Below, one piece after another: positions 59,180 to 64,000 of a stretch of 64,000 bases of DNA. Both the position numbers and the translations under genes were made by a program. Source of the DNA: Telopea speciosissima (taxonomy: Eukaryota; Streptophyta; Magnoliopsida; Proteales; Proteaceae); assembly GCF_018873765.1 (NCBI RefSeq), contig NC_057925.1:1566927-1630926 (forward strand). The letters run 5' to 3'. Positions within the stretch are counted from its first letter, which is position 1, and the number at the start of each line of letters is the position of its first letter. Below the pieces are notes generated by a model. It searched no databases, was not told the DNA's origin, and worked only from the letters and a program-made list of their open reading frames with translations.

Positions 59180-61010
59180 GACAACTTCCCATCAATTCAT
59201 TCAATATTTGAATAAACTAAAGGTTTTGAAGGTTTCTCTTTAATCCAGTCATCATAGAAGTTTAAAACAAAAATATATTCACGCTATCTTAACAGAAGTT
59301 TGACTCTGAGAAAGCACTTCAAAAGAACTGTTGCCACACCACAATCCATGGGAAGTATCCTTTCCCAGGTAAATCATTTGTCATAATCATTGCACAAAGA
59401 GAAAAAAAAAAAAAATAAACAAGCATAAAAATAGTTAAAAATTGTAAGTAGTAAGCAACAGAAATGTTTGTTGTAAACTTTTCATACATCTGGACATTTA
59501 AATGCTCCATTTTATCTGGCTTTATGGACCTATTATATGACGACAGAAGCAAGTGCTATGATGCATTTGACGCCCGAGTTTCATCCTGTGTAGTGGACTC
59601 ACATTAAGAAAGCTAAAGAGAATGCATAGAATTGGAGGTTCTCTTAAAAAGGACCGAGCCAGCAGAGACGAAATTTCTAAGGGTAGAAGATATTCTAAAC
59701 CTCGGAAAGAAGAGGCTTTAAGATTAGTATCACGAAGACAGAGTATATGAAGTGGAGAGGTGCGTCTGGAGTGCTGTGTGACCGATGTATTCCTTTAAAG
59801 CTTAGAGGAAAGTTTCATAGGACTGTTGTACGATCGGCTATGACGTATGGGGTAGAATGTTGGGCAGTGAAGAAGTGTCATATTGAGAAGCTGTGTAGCA
59901 GAGATGAAGATATTAAGATGGATGTGCAGAAAAACTAGGAAGGATAAAGTAAGGAATGAATGTATTAGAGCTGACTTGAGAGTTATCCCGATCAATGAAA
60001 AGATCCGAGAGATTCGTTTGAGGTGGTATGGTCATGTTCAACGGAGGCCTAGGGACACCCCAGTAAGGAGTGATATGATCCCGATTGAAGTAGCTAAAAG
60101 AGCTAGGAGCAGGCCTAAAATGACCATAGGAGAAGTTCTGAGGAAGGACATGCATAGTCTAGATCTTGTTCCAAGTATGACCTCAGATAGAGCCTATTGG
60201 AGAGCAATGATCCATATAGCAGACACCCCATTTAGTTGAGATTCTCCTGACTTGCTGGGCTGCGCATCTTTCCTCTTACTTTAATGTTTCATCTTTCATT
60301 TTTCCTATACTTTCTATCTTTCATTTGTCATTTTTTCATTTTTCATTTCCCATTCCTCTTTTCCTATCTCTTCATTCTCCTTTCTTGTGTAGACCTCAGT
60401 TTTCCCCACCTTGTTTTGTTTGGATCCATGTAGCCGACCCCATTAAGTTGGGATAAGGCTGAGTTTGTTGTTGTTGTTGTAGAGATATTCTAAACAAACA
60501 AGTCTTCAAATGAGGTAGGTTGAATTTACAAACTGCACAGCGGATCAAAACAGCAACACAGATGGGACCAGCTAGTAAGTTATGCTCCAAGAGGGTGATA
60601 AAGTAACTAGGAAGTTGAGGGGAAGAGGGTGTATTAGTGATTGAGTAAGAAGCAATAGCCTCAGAACACTACTTACAGTTAAGAAGTTTAAATTGATTTG
60701 AGGTAGAAAGACCATAAATTGAGGAGAATCTAACAAGGCCAAGGATCACATTGACAAATAACTCCACAATGATAACCAGTACAAAATCTCTGGATGACAA
60801 AGGATAAGTTCAGTACTCTCCTAATCATTTGTTTAGACTAGTTCAGATGCACTGTCATTCAGTGTCAAAATGACACTGCACATGCATTTAGATGATCCTT
60901 TTGCCAGGATTTGAAACTAGAGCTGCAGATATATGTCTTTTAGTTAATTTGCTACTAAGAGGACTCCAACCTTAGGAATCACTGGTAAAAAACAGAAATT
61001 GTAAGTCCAG
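59180..61010 (+). pseudogene. Decayed CLD1 gene fragment in PTC52-B intron 2
   Basis: Counterpart of 44740-45725. Exon-5-like block 59304-59368; exon-6-like block 60893-60962, where GAGCTGCAGATATATG and AATTTGCTACT are even closer to CLD1 than in copy A. The preceding text GGTTTTGAAGGTTTCTCTTT resembles CLD1 intron 4. Split by the RTE insertion at 59701-60482. Confidence 0.75.
59688..60495 (+). mobile_element. RTE LINE 3' fragment with target-site duplication
   Basis: Plus strand. The RT C-terminus (SGVLCDRCIPLKLRGKFHRT, MTYGVECWAVKKCHIEKL, a frameshift near 59900, then RIRADLRV...EIRLRWYGHVQRRP) is followed by a T-rich 3' UTR with CATGTAGCCGACCCCATTAA and a (TTG)n tail at 60468-60480. AGATATTCTAAAC stands on both sides (59688-59700, 60483-60495). 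Copy A has the empty site once (45215). Confidence 0.92.
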
Positions 61011-61774
61011 TCCCCAATATTCAAATCCAAATCGATCACCAGATAATCATGAAGGTGTCTTCAATCTTCAGTAGCTAAAACAGGTTCAAGTTTCTCTTTT
61101 TGGAAGTACCCCTTCCAGTTAGCACAGCAAGAGCAATGATCCAAAGGGAAACAAACTATCACACTTAATGAGGAAACACTTAAATGTATTATGTTTCACT
61201 AACAATATATATATTTTTTAGGGTATTATTGTGGGAGTGGGGAGGAGAGAAATGCAGGAGGAATTTGATCCCAGCTCTGTGCTGTGACAAGCAGACTTTA
61301 CTAGCAGGACAAGCTGGCACTTTCAAAAAAGAAGAAAGTTAATAATTCTCATGGACATAACTGTCGTTTTCCCTTCTCGATTTCATGAAGCAGCAGACAG
61401 AAAAGTAGAACTCAATTGGCAAATATTCACATACCCATATGGAAGATCTCTCGACCCCATCAAACCTGAATATGATGGATCATTTAATTCTTGAATATAT
61501 GGAGGCTTTATTTTGATATGGATGTCCTTGTACTGAGGCGCGGTGCTTGGCCAAAACCAAACAATACTGTTCTGCTCAAAACTTGGATAAACAGCTGCAC
61601 ATGCCTTCTTGAATGTGTGGACCTATACATATTGTCGATAAGGTCAAATGAAGCCATCTCTGATGGTTGCATATTGAAAGCACGAAATACATTGAAAATA
61701 ACTACAGGAAACTAAGCACAATACATGTCACATTTTTGTCAGTTTTAGGAGGTTTCTAATTGTGGAACCACCCC

Positions 61775-62928
61775 GTTTAGAATGTTAAACTGATTAATGC
61801 TAAATCTTATTAAAAGCATTTTTAGTTAAGAAATTTTTTTTATTATAACTAAAATTGTGAAATAAGAAGTTGTAACTTTATTTTTTTTTCCCATTTTAAG
61901 ATGGGAATTTTCTTATTGATAGTTTGACACCTTGAATTGTAACCTTATTTTTTTGTCATTTCAGTATTATCACAATTATTTTTCAATGAAAATAATAATG
62001 TCATTTTACATGCGTATTCAATAATTGTGTATGACAATGAAACATTTTCATAATCATGTGTCACTTTTAACTTATTTTTTAAAATCCTTTTTATATGTCC
62101 TATCTTAAAGATTGGGAATAAGACAAGGCCGGGGCAATTAAAAGAAGATGTCAAGATATAGCTATGACCTATAGATGTGTCATTTAGGCACTTCCTTTAA
62201 GATAACACTTTTTTTTTTTTTTCAATGAGGGTACATCCTGTTATTTCATATAAAACTACATTAAATAACTTATTTTTCTTAACGGTGCATTAAATAACTT
62301 TTGGAATTAAGATAAAGGGCAATTAAAAGTAGGTTACAACTTCCTAGTCCACCACCTTGGTGACAACATGTTGATCCCTTGCCTTTTATGGGAAAAAAAT
62401 CTTCACTATGCCAGAGTAGGGATTCCTTCCCGCAAAATCATGGGGTTACAACATATATACATACATACATAAAGGTAACAATCAAAAGATGAAAAGGTGG
62501 AAATTGAGACTTGAGACTTGGAGTGATGCAACTAGGTCCTTTTCATTTCTAATTTGTTTCAAGTTAAGATGAGTTTTTTCTAGGCACAAACCACATAAAG
62601 AATATTTAAAGTATTATGTTTTTACAGAAGTTTTAATTGAGAGTTTCCCTTTTCATGTGGTTTCTAGTTTTTACATGGACAAAAGTAGTCTTAGAAAGAG
62701 TTACAGGACATGCCCCTCTTTAGGGACTCTTTCTTGTTTACCTTTTTTGTTTTAATTTGGAAATTAATGCAAGGGGAGTAAAAAAAAAAAAAAACAACAC
62801 ACACCAAAAAAAAAGACCCACAAAATGATGAGATACACATCCGAAAACTATCAAATTGGAAAATCAGACCATTTGACTAACACATTCTTCTAGAGTATCA
62901 AGTGAATGAGCAAGAGTTTGTCGGATTG
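61775..62928. other. AT-rich spacer where PTC52-B exon 1 would be expected
   Basis: Homology with copy A intron 1 ends at about 61774 (46480 in A). The following 1.15 kb is A/T rich with T- and A-runs, has no Rieske text in any frame and ends at the border of the second LINE-derived block. No gene seen. Confidence 0.6.
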
Positions 62929-63475
62929 GTCTCCATTAGAGGTAATTGACACCTCTTCTCATGTTTTTCAAGAATTTTATGAATCTCAGAGTTCTTTTGT
63001 TGTACAATCTTCATCGGTGGTTTCTAGAGAATTCTCACACCAGGCATGGACGACTCAGATTTTTTGTGATGCTAGTTTTCTTTCTAACTCTTCTACGGTT
63101 GGTGTTGGCATTATTTGTTTGGATTTTTTAGGCCGACCTATTTATGTTGTTTCGATTCCAATGAGTTTTGAGGATATTACTATTCGGGAGACTATGGCTA
63201 TCCGCTCTTTTCTGTTGGAATGCATATCAAAGGGCTATAACAATATTGTTATTGCATCTGATAATAAGGAGGTTATCACTTGCAAGGTGGGCTATATGTG
63301 TCTCCTCTTCGCATCAGTGGCATCCTGGAGGATATTGTTCATTTTCTACTTATCTTGATACATGTACTTTCACTCATGTTCCAAGGGGAAATAACAATTG
63401 TGTTGAGTCCCTGTCAAGGAGGGCGCTATCGGTAACGTGCGATGGTGTGACCCATTTCCGCTCCATGGCTTGTTG
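62929..63475 (+). mobile_element. L1 LINE 3' piece (RNase H-like domain), block X2
   Basis: Plus strand. FCDASFLSNSSTVGVGIICL, GRPIYVVSIPMSFEDITIRE, NIVIASDNKEVI, then (next frame) FTHVPRGNNNCVESLSRRAL and the end RSMAC. This is an RNase H fold with the first Asp (FCDAS), Glu (RE) and Asp (ASDN) of the active site. Better kept than X1 (51775). The Met at 62906 comes from unrelated flanking DNA, so the apparent 150-codon ORF is not a gene. Confidence 0.8.
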
Positions 63476-64000
63476 ATCTATGTAATCTTCAACCATGAGC
63501 TTTCACATTTTCAGATCGGCCATATCAGCCTTGTATTGATACTCACTGTGACTGATATCAATACCTGATAGATATGAATTGGCTGATATGGTATGGACAT
63601 CCTTTTTTATGTGAAAATTTGGCTTTTTGATCCAATATCGTCCGGATACAAACCCGATATGGCTGATACATATTAGTATTGCCATTGCCGACAACCGATA
63701 TCAATGTCTATACCGTAAACTACATCCATGTGGCTGACCATATCTGGCATTACTCTAGTTTTTCAATGATTCCTATTGAATTTCGTTCCTTAAGCTTTAT
63801 AAACATTTGTAAAACTCTTATAATGATAATTGGAGATATCAAATTGTTCCAAACAGAGAACAGATACGAATGTCTCTCAAGGGAAATTGATTAACCAACT
63901 TGCTTGAGAGACATTTGGATCTGTTCACTGCACCCCAATGAATGGAGAAGAGAACTCAACTCATCTTGTTAGAGACATTGATGAACCCCGCTGAATTCCA
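63476..64000. repeat. Second unit spacer, running off the right edge
   Basis: Repeats 52354-52879, including the GGCCGATAT tract and the final ...CGCTGAATTCCA. In the first unit the next 60-170 bases lead to the 3' end of PTC52 copy B. Confidence 0.8.

Larger units (their letters stand above)
53047..61622 (-). pseudogene. PTC52-like copy B, no Rieske exon found
   Basis: Exons 2-7 are present and open: 61435-61622, 58495-58632, 58230-58383, 57886-58077, 53530-53717, 53047-53302 (1116 nt, 371 aa from V-H-T-F to DYNHGFK). All splice borders match copy A, including the AT-AC pair. Compared with A: exon 3 is 48 nt longer, exon 4 is 30 nt shorter (loses GMNQGNGS region), exon 5 is 6 nt shorter; all changes keep the frame. 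Iron ligands survive (NLMDPSHLPYAH), as do the CSSC pair and both membrane helices. No exon 1 (transit peptide, Rieske centre) or promoter was found up to 64000, so it cannot make a normal oxygenase unless an exon 1 lies beyond the window. Confidence 0.85.

Noticed and set aside
62906-63358. 150-codon ORF as a stand-alone RNase H gene
   Set aside because: The first eight residues come from unrelated flank, the rest is the end of an L1 ORF2, and the frame shifts before the domain ends.
1-64000. CRISPR arrays, operons, riboswitches or prokaryotic signals
   Set aside because: The window is plant nuclear DNA and none of these structures is visible.

Overview
The window is nuclear DNA of a flowering plant, most likely a woody dicot or an early-diverging eudicot; I cannot name the species. 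The evidence is AT-rich introns with GT-AG borders, recognisable orthologues of Arabidopsis plastid and nuclear genes, Au-type SINEs, L1 and RTE LINEs, Copia fossils and several MITE families.

Layout, left to right. 1-3230: a decayed L1-type LINE on the minus strand, running off the left edge. 4893-12754 (+): CLD1-like chlorophyll dephytylase, eight exons, frame closes at 388 aa. 15646-17435 (+): Vps62/DUF946 protein with an MGNC acylation-type N-terminus. 18722-21326 (-): ALP1, the domesticated PIF/Harbinger transposase that works with Polycomb. 23441-23830 (+): inhibitor-3-like PP1 inhibitor, head-to-head with ALP1. 24.6-30.5 kb: repeat-rich, with a local tandem duplication, MITEs, an RTE fragment between 200-bp inverted arms, and a solo LTR. 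30743-35578 (+): LOG cytokinin-activating enzyme, seven exons, 200 aa. 37426-39099 (-): single-exon O-fucosyltransferase-like type II membrane protein.

40455-64000 is the most unusual part. It holds a tandem array of the plastid Rieske oxygenase gene PTC52 on the minus strand. Copy A (40596-51409) is complete: seven exons, 545 aa. Copy B (53047-61622) keeps exons 2-7 with open frames but has no Rieske exon in the window. A LINE-derived block follows the 5' side of each copy (51775 and 62929), so the repeat unit is about 11.15 kb and a third copy is predicted just right of the window. Both copies share an apparent AT-AC intron. Both also carry, antisense inside intron 2, a decayed piece of the CLD1 gene that stands 40 kb away. 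Insertions present in one copy and absent from the other (RTE LINE with target-site duplication, Au SINE, L1 fragment) give a relative history of the array.

CLD1 and PTC52 both belong to plastid chlorophyll metabolism, so the CLD1-derived piece in PTC52 introns may matter for regulation; that is inference. Exon coordinates were worked out by hand from splice signals, reading frame and remembered family sequences. Total CDS lengths divisible by three support the models of CLD1, Vps62, ALP1, LOG and PTC52 copy A.
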